From NCBI GenBank assembly GCA_902763335.1, contig CACWRR010000003.1:1-64000 (forward strand): DNA of 64,000 bases. Reading direction: 5' to 3'. The stretch is from an uncultured Lachnospiraceae bacterium. GTDB taxonomy: Bacteria; Bacillota; Clostridia; Lachnospirales; Lachnospiraceae. Shown here piece by piece: positions 9,401 to 19,876 of the stretch. How positions within the stretch are numbered: the stretch's first letter is position 1; the number at the start of each line of letters is the position of its first letter. Below the pieces are notes generated by a model. That model worked only from the letters and a program-made list of their open reading frames with translations, was not told the DNA's origin and ran no database searches. The translations under genes and the position numbers were made by a program.

Positions 9401-11147
9401 TATCCGAACTGTGCATCTGATTCGTTACATATTCATTATTTCTGTATCCGTCAAGTGACCATGTATTAGCTACTGTATTCCATGACTTTGCAACAGCGTT
9501 TGTATGTGGTGCAAGATCACTAAGTGAATCACGTCTGTTATTCATGACACGGATACCACCCATTCTGATACATGCAAACGAAACCGATTCGGTTGCACTC
9601 ACATCCGAGCCTGTAACTTTCGCCGTCATCTTAAAGCTTTCGTATACTTCATCTGTTGATTTATATGCATTTGCATTTCTTAATCCAAAGGAAATATTTA
9701 CATAACCGTTCTCGTCTGTCTTGAGAGCCACTGTGTTAGTAAGTGTACCATTAGTTACAATTGCAAATTCTGAATCATGTCCGCTTGTATATTCTGATTC
9801 ATATGAAATCGCTACTTCTGTATTTGCGACTGGATTATTTATCGCATTCAACACCTGTATTCTTACGTCAGCATATGTACCTGTAAGCACTGTATTTGCA
9901 TAATCACTGAGTGAGTTAGCAACTCCGATAGTCACCTTTGCTGCATTGTCCACACTGCCTTCAAATACCTTTACAGCACATGTTGCCTTGTATTTTCCAT
10001 CATTAGTTGTAGCCGTAATTACAGCCTCACCCGCTGATACAGATGTAACAAGACCATTACTTGTTACAGTTGCCACAGCTGTGTTACTTGATTCCCATGT
10101 AACAGCCTTATCTGCTGCATTATCAGGTTTAACTGTTGCAGACAGCTGCTGCTTACCCGGAATAAACAGATTTATCGATTCCGAGCTAAGTGTAATACCC
10201 TCAACTTTTACATCTTCCGTTACATTTACCGTACATGTCGCAACTTTGTCATTCGAAGATACAGCCTTTATAACAGCTTTTCCTGCAGCTATTGCCGTAA
10301 CCGTACCGTTGTCATCCACTGTTGCTACTTCTTCATTATCTGATGACCATTTAACACTTTTATCTGTTGCATTTGACGGAGCAATATTTGCAACCAATGT
10401 AAATGTTTCACCTTTCTTCATGCCCTTCTGTTCTTCACTGAGTGTAAATGTACCAACCGGTATATTCTCAGCTTCAACTGTTACATTTATAACCTTCTTC
10501 TTACCATTTGAAGATTTAATTGTAATCGTAGCATTACCCGCACTAACGCCTTCTACAAGTCCGGCCTGATTAACCGTAGCTACAGCCGTGTTGCTCGAAG
10601 TATAAGTGAGTTTCTTATCTGTTGCATTTGACGGAAGAACACTCGCATTAATCTGTGCTTTCTGTCCCTCAATGATTGTTTTTGAAGAAATAGAAGCCTT
10701 TACGCTCTTCACCGGTACAGATTTAACCGTAACCTTTATCTTCTTTGTCACTGTTTTATTTTTCTTGTTTGTAGAAACTGTTTTTACGGTAACATATGCC
10801 GTACCTGCTTTTTTTGCAGTAAGTTTTATACTACTTGTTCCTGTTTTTCCCTTTTTTGTCGGATTCTTTGAAATAGAAGCCGTTACTATTTTTTTGTTTG
10901 AAGTACTGACTTTCACTTTTAAATCCGATGCTTTAACTGATTTTAAAGCTGTTACCTTTGCCGAAACGGTTTTTTTTGCACCTGCCGTAACAGTAACTTT
11001 CGATGCTACAGAAAGAGATTTAATCACTTTCTTCGTAACTGCCGCCTCTGCTTCAACCGGCGTATATAATAACGCTGTTGGAACTATCATGGCAACCGAA
11101 AGCACTATAGCAAGCATTCGTTTCATTGTTTTTGAATACTTATCCAC
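6402..11147 (-). CDS. Giant secreted protein with Ig-like (BIG2/BIG1-type) domains
   Basis: A 1581-residue protein. The start is a GTG with AGGAGG 8 bases upstream. A signal peptide covers about 1-36 (KRMLAIVLSVAMIVPTALL, cleavage near AEAA). A Lys/Thr/Val-rich module follows. Then come three clear BIG2 domains (about 145-395), each with SSNTAVATV or SDNEEVATV followed by G-V/T-x-A/S-AG-x-A-x-I. A BIG1/invasin-like domain follows (about 400-525, TDENGYVNISFGLRN). The long central region is acidic and rich in Asp, Asn and Thr. Another invasin-like repeat lies near 1330-1400 (DDYGRIKISITDPG). No LPXTG, S-layer homology or membrane segment is visible, so the anchoring mode is unclear. Adhesion or matrix function is inferred. 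It sits between atpC and ywmB, which are adjacent in Bacillus. Confidence 0.85.
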   Translation of the reverse strand: MDKYSKTMKRMLAIVLSVAMIVPTALLYTPVEAEAAVTKKVIKSLSVASKVTVTAGAKKTVSAKVTALKSVKASDLKVKVSTSNKKIVTASISKNPTKKGKTGTSSIKLTAKKAGTAYVTVKTVSTNKKNKTVTKKIKVTVKSVPVKSVKASISSKTIIEGQKAQINASVLPSNATDKKLTYTSSNTAVATVNQAGLVEGVSAGNATITIKSSNGKKKVINVTVEAENIPVGTFTLSEEQKGMKKGETFTLVANIAPSNATDKSVKWSSDNEEVATVDDNGTVTAIAAGKAVIKAVSSNDKVATCTVNVTEDVKVEGITLSSESINLFIPGKQQLSATVKPDNAADKAVTWESSNTAVATVTSNGLVTSVSAGEAVITATTNDGKYKATCAVKVFEGSVDNAAKVTIGVANSLSDYANTVLTGTYADVRIQVLNAINNPVANTEVAISYESEYTSGHDSEFAIVTNGTLTNTVALKTDENGYVNISFGLRNANAYKSTDEVYESFKMTAKVTGSDVSATESVSFACIRMGGIRVMNNRRDSLSDLAPHTNAVAKSWNTVANTWSLDGYRNNEYVTNQMHSSDTVDHSVTLSATPVIIVPAKNDNQHYGDFTKEINYDSGDYEVYNTANEEENDDTTCWIKELPAGIKTATVHFKDVVLSEYTILKITVYNADSGAVLQTEVKDKSNLTVKNYFDFQIQVQENVPMNVCVSLESEGQVNLDSNDGYKITYLEGKYANTNKTDGVEHEIGSVEWEKVDKQYDSLVTMDYNWAKKYISDTKFLDKDYKYSYEVPTFPRTGDAYIYVQDKNDKVIGIFSYPTENTWINYDDTSATLISDRTIYPTSTDTNDKSHYTLPYYYGITDFNYDGVIDENVISSTTKNMHGMYANKNDIKIKQDYDYNEAVNVSQNEADRTVGEIKTDGNECIVDSKETGSTIVKATVKVSSMGNSSLTEFNGAELFSSVQWSPLPEDEETDDIQDFYAIRTQTVKVVAQVVDKSTQQILSTPDLAVKFYSGEDEILSNGSLVTNSKVNVKDLSLNTDKDGKAYISFTSSDVAGFVSDLNAKCENYDVVFYVGRYNEECKRCNINWIDLGLEFTDRVPYEVKNGSTTVQYKNYTTSTLNGEHNAKSYDNDGKGTTLVDTLAKRPVGTNWMFGYKVVGKIDTGTGLFVDSIDNVNVGITQAGETGMTLTTDKDDAELENGQCKVYSEKNISTQIIGHINAADSYTDESKEASNVEFTLRDLVTNEVVGTFKNAGVGTPGIDEKLSIGFQWEEVGMKAYVLLPNGINVGSGFDTEAYIQVEDNFGNPLKGKKVQYTLSGIVNKAETTETTDDYGRIKISITDPGTTGDITIGAKVNETLSVPAATITYKDTTNTVFDVVGTRIEKNSDGKNYIKIVYTSDIKPETVRKELFVVKSSVDDKTYTVNNVSVDSTYRNVLNLELDDNDAVAITNDTGVISVYTNKITVKDVKYNLTDTNGRYLPADNNVVCLAPKTTFTLEAKWDEAAGEIVATIYDDMGKDISWSLNPKYGNVYAYSQNKAVLGGNGYVVNSYGGGISANKQDNAETVYVYYCGYTVTVTVPAK

Positions 11148-11214
11148 TTTCTCATCCTCCTTAAATAAATTTTCATCCCTTCTAACGAACTTTCGAAGAA
11201 CGGATATCTGACTG

Positions 11215-11243
11215 ATTATACATTATTTTTATATATAAGTCAA
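11215..11243 (-). promoter_or_regulatory. Sigma-A promoter of the giant surface protein
   Basis: Minus-strand TTGACT (11243-11238), exact 17-base spacer, TATAAT (11220-11215). It lies in the 129-base gap after atpC, giving a leader of about 60 bases before the GTG start. The gene is therefore probably transcribed independently of the atp operon. Confidence 0.85.
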
Positions 11244-11276
11244 ATATTAATTCACACTTTTTAATAATTTGTGAAT

Positions 11277-11684
11277 TTATTTGCCTTTTAACTGTATCCT
11301 TGTAAGCGATCTCTTTAATGCAGCCTCAGCTCTCGCAACATTTATCTCTGAACCGTTGCTGCTTAATCGTCTCTCAGCTCTCTTCCTCGCCTCTTCAGCC
11401 CTGTTTATATCGATTTCATCAGGCCATTCGGCAACCTCAGCCATTATAACAATTTTCTCCTGCAGGATTTCCACGAATCCGGAGTGAACAGCTGCTTCCT
11501 TCACTCCATCTGACTCATGTATTTTTACTATTCCCGGAACAAGTATATTGGTCATGGGAATATGATTTTTATATACACCGACTTCGCCTTCACTCGTTAC
11601 CATTTCTACAAATGAAGCTTCACCTTCATAGAATATTCTGTCCGGAGAAATTATCTGCAATGTAAACAAATTCTCATCTGCCAT
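11277..11684 (-). CDS. atpC: ATP synthase epsilon subunit
   Basis: Central-stalk subunit that couples rotation and can inhibit ATP hydrolysis. 135 residues: an N-terminal beta sandwich (FTLQIISPDRIFYEGEA, SEGEVGVYKNHIPM) and a C-terminal helical hairpin rich in Arg, Ala and Glu (about 88-135). It is the last gene of the atp operon, 33 bases after atpD. A weak AT-rich hairpin near 11250-11275 may end the transcript, but it has no good U-tract. Confidence 0.95.
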   Translation of the reverse strand: MADENLFTLQIISPDRIFYEGEASFVEMVTSEGEVGVYKNHIPMTNILVPGIVKIHESDGVKEAAVHSGFVEILQEKIVIMAEVAEWPDEIDINRAEEARKRAERRLSSNGSEINVARAEAALKRSLTRIQLKGK

Positions 11685-11717
11685 ACCGACACCATTACCT
11701 TTCTAAGAGTTTACATG

Positions 11718-13121
<1,404 letters not shown>

Positions 13122-13157
13122 CTACCTCCATCACTCTTATTTTATATCTCCGGATTA

Positions 13158-14027
13158 CTACGATATCGCTTCCGCTCCGGCTATGATTTCTGTTAATTCC
13201 TGTGTAATAGAACCCTGACGTGCACGGTTATACAGCAATGATAAATCTGCAAGCATATCATCCGCATTGCTCGTAGCAGAATCCATAGCCTGCATTCTTG
13301 CACCGTTTTCACTGGCAACAGATTCTATAAGACCACCATATATAAGACTGCTCACATACTTCGGAATAATGATATCAAGTGCTTCCTCCGCACCCGGCTC
13401 ATAATTCATGAGAACTTTAGCCTTGCTATCATCATTATCACCATCCTGCTCATCCTCAGCAGACACCGGAAGAAGTTTTACCAGTGTCGGTATATGGCTT
13501 ACAGTATTTTTAAACACTGTGTACGCAATGTATAGTTCGCCAAATTCGCCATTTTCAAAATCTGACAATACCATATCCGATATTTCCATAGCATCCTTAT
13601 ACATCGGTTCATTTACAGCCTCTGAAAAATCTGCTTTCACATCATAACCTTTTCTGACCAAAAGCTCCTTACCCTTTCTTCCTATGTTGTAAATGACTGT
13701 GTCATCCACTGAAAAATCCGGATTGTTGGTAATAAGCTTTACAATGTTTGAATTATAACCACCCGCAAGACCTCTGTTTGAGGTAATTACTATTACTGCT
13801 TTCTTTGTACTCTTGCCTGTTCTGAGATATTTGTGATCTATATTTCCCGAACGTGCCAGCATGCTCTTAACGGCTTCATACATATGGTCAAAATATGGCT
13901 TTGAATTTTCAGCATTTCCGCGTGCTTTCTGAAGCTTTACAGTAGCAACCAGTTTCATGGCTTTGGTAATCTGTCCCGTACTCTGTATACTTGTTTTACG
14001 CCTCTGAATATCTCTCATTGACGCCAT
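13158..14027 (-). CDS. atpG: ATP synthase gamma subunit
   Basis: Central rotor shaft of F1. N-terminal MASMRDIQRRK-type start, TKAMKLVATVKL, ITSNRGLAGGYN, and the C-terminal RMQAMDSATSNADDM / YNRARQGSITQELTEI helix are all typical. I chose the ATG at 14027 rather than one two codons upstream because the ribosome site (AAGGCGG) is then 9 bases away. The middle insertion has an acidic patch (EDEQDGDNDDSK), a small oddity. Confidence 0.95.
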   Translation of the reverse strand: MASMRDIQRRKTSIQSTGQITKAMKLVATVKLQKARGNAENSKPYFDHMYEAVKSMLARSGNIDHKYLRTGKSTKKAVIVITSNRGLAGGYNSNIVKLITNNPDFSVDDTVIYNIGRKGKELLVRKGYDVKADFSEAVNEPMYKDAMEISDMVLSDFENGEFGELYIAYTVFKNTVSHIPTLVKLLPVSAEDEQDGDNDDSKAKVLMNYEPGAEEALDIIIPKYVSSLIYGGLIESVASENGARMQAMDSATSNADDMLADLSLLYNRARQGSITQELTEIIAGAEAIS

Positions 14028-14046
14028 GAACATTCACCGCCTTCCA

Positions 14047-15549
14047 TTAGAAGTTTTCCTTAAACTCCTTGATTGCCTTTACAAGTTCCTCTTCAACTTC
14101 CGGACTTAGTTCCTTAGTTTCCTTAATCTTCTTAGGAACATCCGGATATTTTGTATCTATAAATTCAAATATTTCTTTTTCAAATCTTAAGATTTCACTT
14201 ACAGGTACGTCAAGCAGGTATTTCTTTGTTGCAACATATATGATAATAACCTGATATTCAACACCCATAGGTTTATACTGTGGCTGTTTAAGAATCTCTT
14301 TGATTCTCTCACCCTGCTCAAGCTTCTCTTTTGTATCACCGTCAAGTTCTGAACCGAACTGTGCGAATGAAGCAAGCTCTCTGTACTGTGCAAGTTCCAC
14401 ACGGATAGGAGCTGCCAGTTTTTTTATAGCTTTTATCTGGGCTGCACCACCAACTCGCGAAACTGAAAGTCCCGCATTTACGGCAGGTCTGAAACCCGAA
14501 TTGAACATTTCTGTCTCCAGATATATCTGACCGTCTGTAATTGAAATTACATTTGTAGGGATGTATGCAGATACATCTCCTGCCTGTGTCTCAATTATAG
14601 GAAGTGCTGTAAGCGATCCTCCTCCAAGTTCATCTGAAAGTCTTGCTGCTCTCTCAAGAAGTCTTGAATGAAGATAGAATACATCTCCAGGGTAAGCCTC
14701 ACGGCCAGGTGGACGACGGAGAAGCAATGAGAGTGTACGGTATGCCGTAGCGTGCTTGCTCAGGTCATCATAAACAATAAGTACATCCTCTCCATTTTCC
14801 ATCCACTCTTCACCTATGGCACATCCTGAATATGGTGCTATATACTGAAGAGGTGCAAGTTCACTGGCTGTAGATACTACTACAGTCGTGTAATCCATTG
14901 CGCCATAATCTTCAAGGGTTTTAACTATAGATGCAACCGTAGATGCTTTCTGACCGATTGCAACATATATACAATGTACGTTTTCACCCTTCTGATTAAT
15001 GATGGTATCAAGTGCTATGGCAGTTTTACCTGTCTGACGGTCACCGATTATTAACTCTCGCTGTCCTCTTCCTATAGGAACCATGGCATCTATAGCCTTA
15101 ATACCTGTCTGCAGCGGTGTATCTACAGATTTTCTGGAAATAACACCTGATGCAACTCTCTCTATCTGTCGGAACTTTTTAGCCTCTATCGGACCTTTAC
15201 CATCTATAGGCTGTCCAAGCGCATTTACAACTCGGCCTGTCATAACATCTCCAACCGGAACCTCTACAACTCGACCTGTTGTTTTTACTGTATCGCCTTC
15301 ACTTATATTTTTTGAATCTCCCAAAAGTACGGCACCTACATTGTCCTCCTCGAGGTTAAGCACCATTCCATATACATCTCCCGGAAATTCAAGAAGTTCT
15401 CCCTGCATGGCTTTCTCAAGTCCATGTATTCGTGCGATACCATCTGCAACCTGAATTACAGTACCGATATTCGACACATCAAGTTCAGCAGAATATCTTT
15501 TTATCTGTTCTTTTATAACCGAACTGATTTCTTCTGGTCTTAAATTCAT
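14047..15549 (-). CDS. atpA: ATP synthase alpha subunit
   Basis: Non-catalytic nucleotide-binding F1 subunit, 500 residues. P-loop [32 protein letters not shown] and the [24 protein letters not shown] signature are all present. It lies between atpH (26 bases) and atpG (19 bases). Confidence 0.98.
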   Translation of the reverse strand: MNLRPEEISSVIKEQIKRYSAELDVSNIGTVIQVADGIARIHGLEKAMQGELLEFPGDVYGMVLNLEEDNVGAVLLGDSKNISEGDTVKTTGRVVEVPVGDVMTGRVVNALGQPIDGKGPIEAKKFRQIERVASGVISRKSVDTPLQTGIKAIDAMVPIGRGQRELIIGDRQTGKTAIALDTIINQKGENVHCIYVAIGQKASTVASIVKTLEDYGAMDYTTVVVSTASELAPLQYIAPYSGCAIGEEWMENGEDVLIVYDDLSKHATAYRTLSLLLRRPPGREAYPGDVFYLHSRLLERAARLSDELGGGSLTALPIIETQAGDVSAYIPTNVISITDGQIYLETEMFNSGFRPAVNAGLSVSRVGGAAQIKAIKKLAAPIRVELAQYRELASFAQFGSELDGDTKEKLEQGERIKEILKQPQYKPMGVEYQVIIIYVATKKYLLDVPVSEILRFEKEIFEFIDTKYPDVPKKIKETKELSPEVEEELVKAIKEFKENF

Positions 15550-15575
15550 GGAGTTAATCCACCTTCTTTCTTTTA

Positions 15576-16124
15576 TCAGGCAAGCTGGATTTTTAATAAT
15601 TCTCTTGACATTGCATCAAGTTTTGATTTGATGCTGCTGTCTACAACCCTGTCGCCTATTCGGATAACCATTCCACCGATCAAACCGGCATCAACGGTAT
15701 AATTCATTTCAAATTTTGTGTATGATGTAGTTTCAAGCAACCGCTTTTCAACATCATCTTTCTTGCTTTGTGTCAACTGAACCGCTGTAGTCACATAAAC
15801 CACACCGATTTTCTTATATTCCTTAACCTTTGCCACAAAATAGTCAAGTATGGATACAATGTCGTTATATCTGTCTTTTTTGACGGTAAGAATAAGAAAT
15901 CCTGTCAGGTCATCTGATATTCTTCCCTTAAACACATTTTCCATTACCTGAATCTTATCATCTTTATCAATCTTTGGGTGATTAAGCAATTTGACAAGCT
16001 CATTATTTTCAAGAAACACCTGTCTGACACCTTTAACCTCTTCATAGAGATTATCTATACTGTCATTTTCAAGAGCCAGTTCAAACAACGCATCACCATA
16101 TGTCGCAGACACTAGCTTAGCCAT
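15576..16124 (-). CDS. atpH: ATP synthase delta subunit
   Basis: Peripheral-stalk subunit joining F1 to the b subunits, 182 residues. It shows the usual pattern of an N-terminal six-helix domain ([24 protein letters not shown]) and a C-terminal strand-helix part with [23 protein letters not shown]. Its start overlaps the end of atpF by 13 bases, indicating translational coupling. Confidence 0.95.
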   Translation of the reverse strand: MAKLVSATYGDALFELALENDSIDNLYEEVKGVRQVFLENNELVKLLNHPKIDKDDKIQVMENVFKGRISDDLTGFLILTVKKDRYNDIVSILDYFVAKVKEYKKIGVVYVTTAVQLTQSKKDDVEKRLLETTSYTKFEMNYTVDAGLIGGMVIRIGDRVVDSSIKSKLDAMSRELLKIQLA

Positions 16125-16654
16125 GTTTTATCACCTATCTCTCCTAATGTTTCTTCTATAAGTGCATCCTGAGTTTTTTCATCAACGGATGCTGCTACTA
16201 CCTTGTTAGCCATGAGCGTTGCCACAGTGATAATCTCTTTCTTGATATCATCTGCTGCCTTCTTCTTTTCTAATTCTATCTCAGAATTTGCCCTCTGAAT
16301 AATTCTGGCTGCCTCCTGCTTAGCCTCCGCAACAATGCTCTCTTCATTTTTGAGTGCCTTCTTACGTGCTTCGCTGAGAATAGCCTCTGCCTCTTTATTT
16401 ACATCTTTGAGTTTCTGCTCATATTCTGACTTCAGACTCTCAGCATCACGCTTATTCTTTTCTGCATCTTCTCTCTCAGCAGTTATTCTGTCCTGTCTCT
16501 TCTTAAGCATATCCCTTACAGGATTGAAAAGCAGATACGACATAGCCGTAAACAGAATAAAAATATTTATAGCCAGAAATATTGCATCAAACACTGTCTG
16601 TGCATCCAGTCCGAAAATTCTTCCTTCTAATAACATTACATTTACGCCGCCCAA
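16112..16654 (-). CDS. atpF: ATP synthase b subunit
   Basis: Membrane-anchored peripheral stalk. One transmembrane helix near residues 20-40 (TVFDAIFLAINIFILFTAM), then a long charged coiled coil rich in Lys, Glu and Ala to the end, 180 residues in all. The start is a TTG at 16654 with AGGAGG 7 bases upstream. A later ATG (codon 7) has a poorer site. Confidence 0.93.
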   Translation of the reverse strand: MGGVNVMLLEGRIFGLDAQTVFDAIFLAINIFILFTAMSYLLFNPVRDMLKKRQDRITAEREDAEKNKRDAESLKSEYEQKLKDVNKEAEAILSEARKKALKNEESIVAEAKQEAARIIQRANSEIELEKKKAADDIKKEIITVATLMANKVVAASVDEKTQDALIEETLGEIGDKTWLS

Positions 16655-16702
16655 GGTTTCGCCTCCTTTCTGATATTCGTTTTAGTAGGCATTTTCATCC
16701 TC

Positions 16703-16996
<294 letters not shown>

Positions 16997-17005
16997 TCAT
17001 AATTT

Positions 17006-17767
17006 TTAGTCGCCTATTTTATCAGTAATGTATACCATGGTAAGCATACTTATAACATACGCCTGTATACATCCGGAAAAGATATCAAAATAGACATGTG
17101 CTACTGCCGGAATACCAACGGTAACATATCTCGGTAGCATATAGATAAGCCCCATAAGAACCGTACCTGACATGATATTTCCGAAGAGACGAAGTGAAAG
17201 CGATATTGGTACTGCCAATTCACCTATTACGTTAATAGGAGTCAGCAACACCGGTTTACACATATCCGAAAAATGTTTCATTTTATTTTTCTTGATACCA
17301 CAGTAGTGTATCATTACAAATGTAATAACACCAAGCGGCAACGTAACACCATAATCTGCTGTAGGTGCCCTCAGTCCAAACAATCCCGAAATGTTACAGA
17401 ACAACACAAATATAAACAATGTTGAAATGTAATTGACAAATCTCTTTGTCTCTTTTCCCATACTTGAATATACCATGTTATTCAGCATTTCTACTACCAT
17501 TTCGGCAATATTCTGTATGGTTCCCGGAGTGTCCGAGGCATTGGCCTTTTTTACTATACGGTTCACAATAACAGATACAACTAACAGCGTAATCGTAACA
17601 ATAAGCAGACATATATGTGTAGATGTTATATTAAGTGTAGTTCCACCTATTTTGAATTCCTTGAGAAGTTTTATCATAAAGCTGAAATCTTCAGAATCAC
17701 TGCCTGCATTTGTACTTGCTGCACACATACTGCTCATGTAGCCCGCATACAAAATTCCATTTTCCAC
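17006..17767 (-). CDS. atpB: ATP synthase a subunit
   Basis: Membrane stator with the ion half-channels, 253 residues, five to six hydrophobic helices. The essential Arg is in SLSLRLFGNIMSG. Later helices contain a Glu in the channel region (NVIGELAVPIS). It lies 45 bases before the atpE start and 4 bases after the AtpI-like gene. Confidence 0.96.
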   Translation of the reverse strand: MENGILYAGYMSSMCAASTNAGSDSEDFSFMIKLLKEFKIGGTTLNITSTHICLLIVTITLLVVSVIVNRIVKKANASDTPGTIQNIAEMVVEMLNNMVYSSMGKETKRFVNYISTLFIFVLFCNISGLFGLRAPTADYGVTLPLGVITFVMIHYCGIKKNKMKHFSDMCKPVLLTPINVIGELAVPISLSLRLFGNIMSGTVLMGLIYMLPRYVTVGIPAVAHVYFDIFSGCIQAYVISMLTMVYITDKIGD

Positions 17768-17771
17768 ATTC

Positions 17772-18176
17772 TCACCTTCCCTTTCTGTAAAATTTGTTTA
17801 AAAATCTATGTGTGAACGGCTGAATATAAGCCGACACTTTCAATGCCATCGAACCGACTAATGTCACTATCACATCCTCTTTAACAAAGAATGCAGTCAA
17901 ACACAACCCTCCCGCAACAACAACGTATCTGAGTGCCGTGGTCATTCTGGTATGCTTTAGTGCTCCATGTTCACCCATATACAGCGACTTTTCAATCTCT
18001 GTATACATATGCACCACCATTGCCACGGATATAAGTACTCCGAACCATAGCAATGCCGCCATTTTTACTCTGTTGTGCATAAATATTAATGTCGGTATTG
18101 TAATAATTATCCCATATATAACATTCCCAAGAATTAATTCTATAAGGGTACTATTTATCTCCCGTTTTCTTTTCAT
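17772..18176 (-). CDS. atpI: AtpI-like small membrane protein of the ATP synthase operon
   Basis: About 134 residues with four hydrophobic helices (LILGNVIYGIIITIPTLIF, AALLWFGVLISVAMVVHMY and two more), matching the ATP synthase subunit I type thought to assist c-ring assembly. I place the start at the ATG 18176, preceded by AGGAAG. A longer reading frame begins at 18245 inside the upstream gene and lacks a ribosome site. It overlaps atpZ by 26 bases. Confidence 0.8.
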   Translation of the reverse strand: MKRKREINSTLIELILGNVIYGIIITIPTLIFMHNRVKMAALLWFGVLISVAMVVHMYTEIEKSLYMGEHGALKHTRMTTALRYVVVAGGLCLTAFFVKEDVIVTLVGSMALKVSAYIQPFTHRFLNKFYRKGR

Positions 18177-18408
18177 CAGACTTCCTGCCTTTCCCATTTC
18201 CCTGCTTAGCTGCAGATGTGGCAAGTATATAAGTATTTCTGGCACCTGCCATTATTCCAAGTATCAGCAGTGGCAATGTAAAATATGTCGAAAATCTGTT
18301 ATCTATAAAAACCCCGATGGCAACACACAGAAATACCGGTGTCAGCATCTGGATTCCAAGCTGTGTTATAAGAGTAAGATTTCTAAAAACCTCTTTATTA
18401 TATTTCAT
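18151..18408 (-). CDS. atpZ: AtpZ-like protein (F0F1 ATPase gene 1 family)
   Basis: 85 residues, two membrane helices (LGIQMLTPVFLCVAIGVFID and LPLLILGIMAGARNTY), then a charged Lys/Gly/Ser tail. Two helices joined by a short polar turn at the head of an atp operon is the AtpZ/ATPase gene1 pattern, linked to divalent-cation transport or assembly. It is the first gene of the operon, 17 bases after the dCMP deaminase gene. Confidence 0.8.
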   Translation of the reverse strand: MKYNKEVFRNLTLITQLGIQMLTPVFLCVAIGVFIDNRFSTYFTLPLLILGIMAGARNTYILATSAAKQGNGKGRKSDEKKTGDK

Positions 18409-18425
18409 AAAGATTCAGTCCCTTC

Positions 18426-18911
18426 TTACAATTCTATGTGTACATTTCGTCCATTTCTGTGATACGGAACATACTCAACCCCCGCAGCACTAAACATTTT
18501 CTTTGATGCAACAACTGCCGGAGTTGCCGCATATTTATCGCAGTCATATACAACACATTTTATACCCGCCTGAATAATTGCCTTAGCACATTCATTACAT
18601 GGAAAAAGCGTCACATACATTTTTGCCCCCTCTAAACTTCCGCCTCTGTAATTCAATATGGCATTAAGCTCACTGTGGGTGGAGTACAGATACTTACTGT
18701 CTATCTCTTCTCCAATCTTCCCCCACGGAAACTCATCATCAGAGCACCCGTTAGGAAATCCATTGTATCCCATTGACAAAATACGGTTATCTTCTCCCAC
18801 AATACATGCTCCAACCTGTGTATTCGGGTCTTTTGAACGCATGGCCGAAAGATATGCCACACCCATAAAGTATTCATCCCATGATATAAAATCTTTTCTC
18901 TTGTCTGACAT
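18426..18911 (-). CDS. comEB: dCMP deaminase (ComEB family)
   Basis: Deaminates dCMP to dUMP for thymidylate supply. Zinc-dependent cytidine-deaminase fold: HSELNAI carries the zinc His and catalytic Glu, and LFPCNECAKAI gives the two zinc cysteines. The N-terminal SWDEYFMGVAYLSAMRSKDPNTQVGA is typical of the family. I prefer the ATG at 18911 (GGAGAG 4 bases upstream) to one four codons earlier. It sits tightly between rpiB and atpZ. Confidence 0.92.
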   Translation of the reverse strand: MSDKRKDFISWDEYFMGVAYLSAMRSKDPNTQVGACIVGEDNRILSMGYNGFPNGCSDDEFPWGKIGEEIDSKYLYSTHSELNAILNYRGGSLEGAKMYVTLFPCNECAKAIIQAGIKCVVYDCDKYAATPAVVASKKMFSAAGVEYVPYHRNGRNVHIEL

Positions 18912-18935
18912 ACTACTCTCCATTCCGCAGACGCA

Positions 18936-19364
18936 CTAATCTTCTATCTGTGCAATTCTTCTTTTATGTCTTTCTTCATCAGAAAATTCTGTATTTAAAA
19001 ATGTATCCACAATTTTAACGGCAAGTCCCGGACCTACTACTCTTCCGCCAAGTGCAAGTATATTGGCATCGTTATGAAGTCTTGTAGCTTCTGCCATAAA
19101 ACAGTCTGTACAGAGTGCTGCCCTTATTCCCTTAACCTTATTGGCAGCTATGGAAATTCCTATTCCTGTTCCACAGATAAGTATTCCTTTTTCACACTCA
19201 CCTGAAGCAACTGCATTAGCTACTTTCTTTCCAAATTCCGGATAATCACATGAATCTGTTCCATAGCATCCGAAATCCTTATACTCAAACCCTTTTTCGT
19301 CTAAGTACTTAATTATTTCCTGTTTTAATTCATATCCGCCATGATCATTTCCTAAAGCTATCAT
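18936..19364 (-). CDS. rpiB: Ribose-5-phosphate isomerase B
   Basis: Interconverts ribose 5-phosphate and ribulose 5-phosphate. 142 residues with the LacA/RpiB signature: GNDHGGYELKQEI at the start, ICGTGIGISIAANK (active-site Cys), ALCTDCFMAEATRLHNDANILALGGRVVG. In Bacillus subtilis the orthologue ywlF follows ywlE, as here. The gap to the YwlE-like gene is 44 bases. Confidence 0.95.
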   Translation of the reverse strand: MIALGNDHGGYELKQEIIKYLDEKGFEYKDFGCYGTDSCDYPEFGKKVANAVASGECEKGILICGTGIGISIAANKVKGIRAALCTDCFMAEATRLHNDANILALGGRVVGPGLAVKIVDTFLNTEFSDEERHKRRIAQIED

Positions 19365-19408
19365 CTTAGTTCTCCTTATCTTACAGTTGTTTGCTGTTAT
19401 CTATGCTA

Positions 19409-19861
19409 TTATACTATTTTCCATAGTTTTTCTATGACCTTATCTATAAGTCTCTGCAGTTCTTCAAAACACGAACCGTAATCCGGCAATTCTCCGCCAT
19501 ATGGCACTTCGACATCTCCGGATTCTCCCACAAATTCTTTAATTGTGTAGACATTTACAGCCTCTGTAAAGTCCTCATATATCTTTTTTTTCATCGATTC
19601 AGACATTACAAGTACCAGTGTCTCCATTGAGAAATCTGCACCTTCAAGCTGAGTCGACTGGTAATCTCCTATATCTATACCATTGCTTTTTGCAACGGCT
19701 ACTGCTTTTGGATTTGCCGGTTCCGGAAAAAGACTTATGGTTCCTTTTGAACAAATATCCACTTCCGACATCCCCGGTTTGTTCTTCATAACAGCAGCCG
19801 CCCACGGTCCCCTACATGTATCACTTACACTCACAAAAATCACTTTGTTATACTGTAACAT
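19409..19861 (-). CDS. ywlE: YwlE-type low-molecular-weight phosphatase lacking its catalytic cysteine
   Basis: 150 residues with the LMW protein phosphatase fold, placed between sua5 and rpiB exactly as ywlE (protein-arginine phosphatase) in Bacillus subtilis. The P-loop should read V-C-T-G-N-T-C-R-S. Here it reads V-S-V-S-D-T-C-R-G (residues 10-18), so the nucleophilic Cys is Ser11. The second Cys (16) and the Arg (17) remain. The general-acid Asp of the DPFGG loop is also replaced (EVPYGG, Val119). The fold and ligand-binding Arg are kept but catalysis by the known mechanism looks impossible, which suggests a pseudo-phosphatase. The frame is intact and spacing to neighbours is tight, so it is not simply decayed. 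Confidence 0.85.
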   Translation of the reverse strand: MLQYNKVIFVSVSDTCRGPWAAAVMKNKPGMSEVDICSKGTISLFPEPANPKAVAVAKSNGIDIGDYQSTQLEGADFSMETLVLVMSESMKKKIYEDFTEAVNVYTIKEFVGESGDVEVPYGGELPDYGSCFEELQRLIDKVIEKLWKIV

Positions 19862-19876
19862 TGCACCGCCTCCTGC

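Noticed and set aside
9946..11211. Long plus-strand frames opposite the giant surface protein (207 and 201 residues)
   Set aside because: Ser/Thr/Val/Phe-rich antisense shadows of the BIG2 repeats; no ribosome sites, no domains.
11250..11275. Terminator for the atp operon
   Set aside because: Only an AT-rich AATTCACA/TGTGAATT repeat without a clear T-run, overlapping the next promoter. Not strong enough to list.
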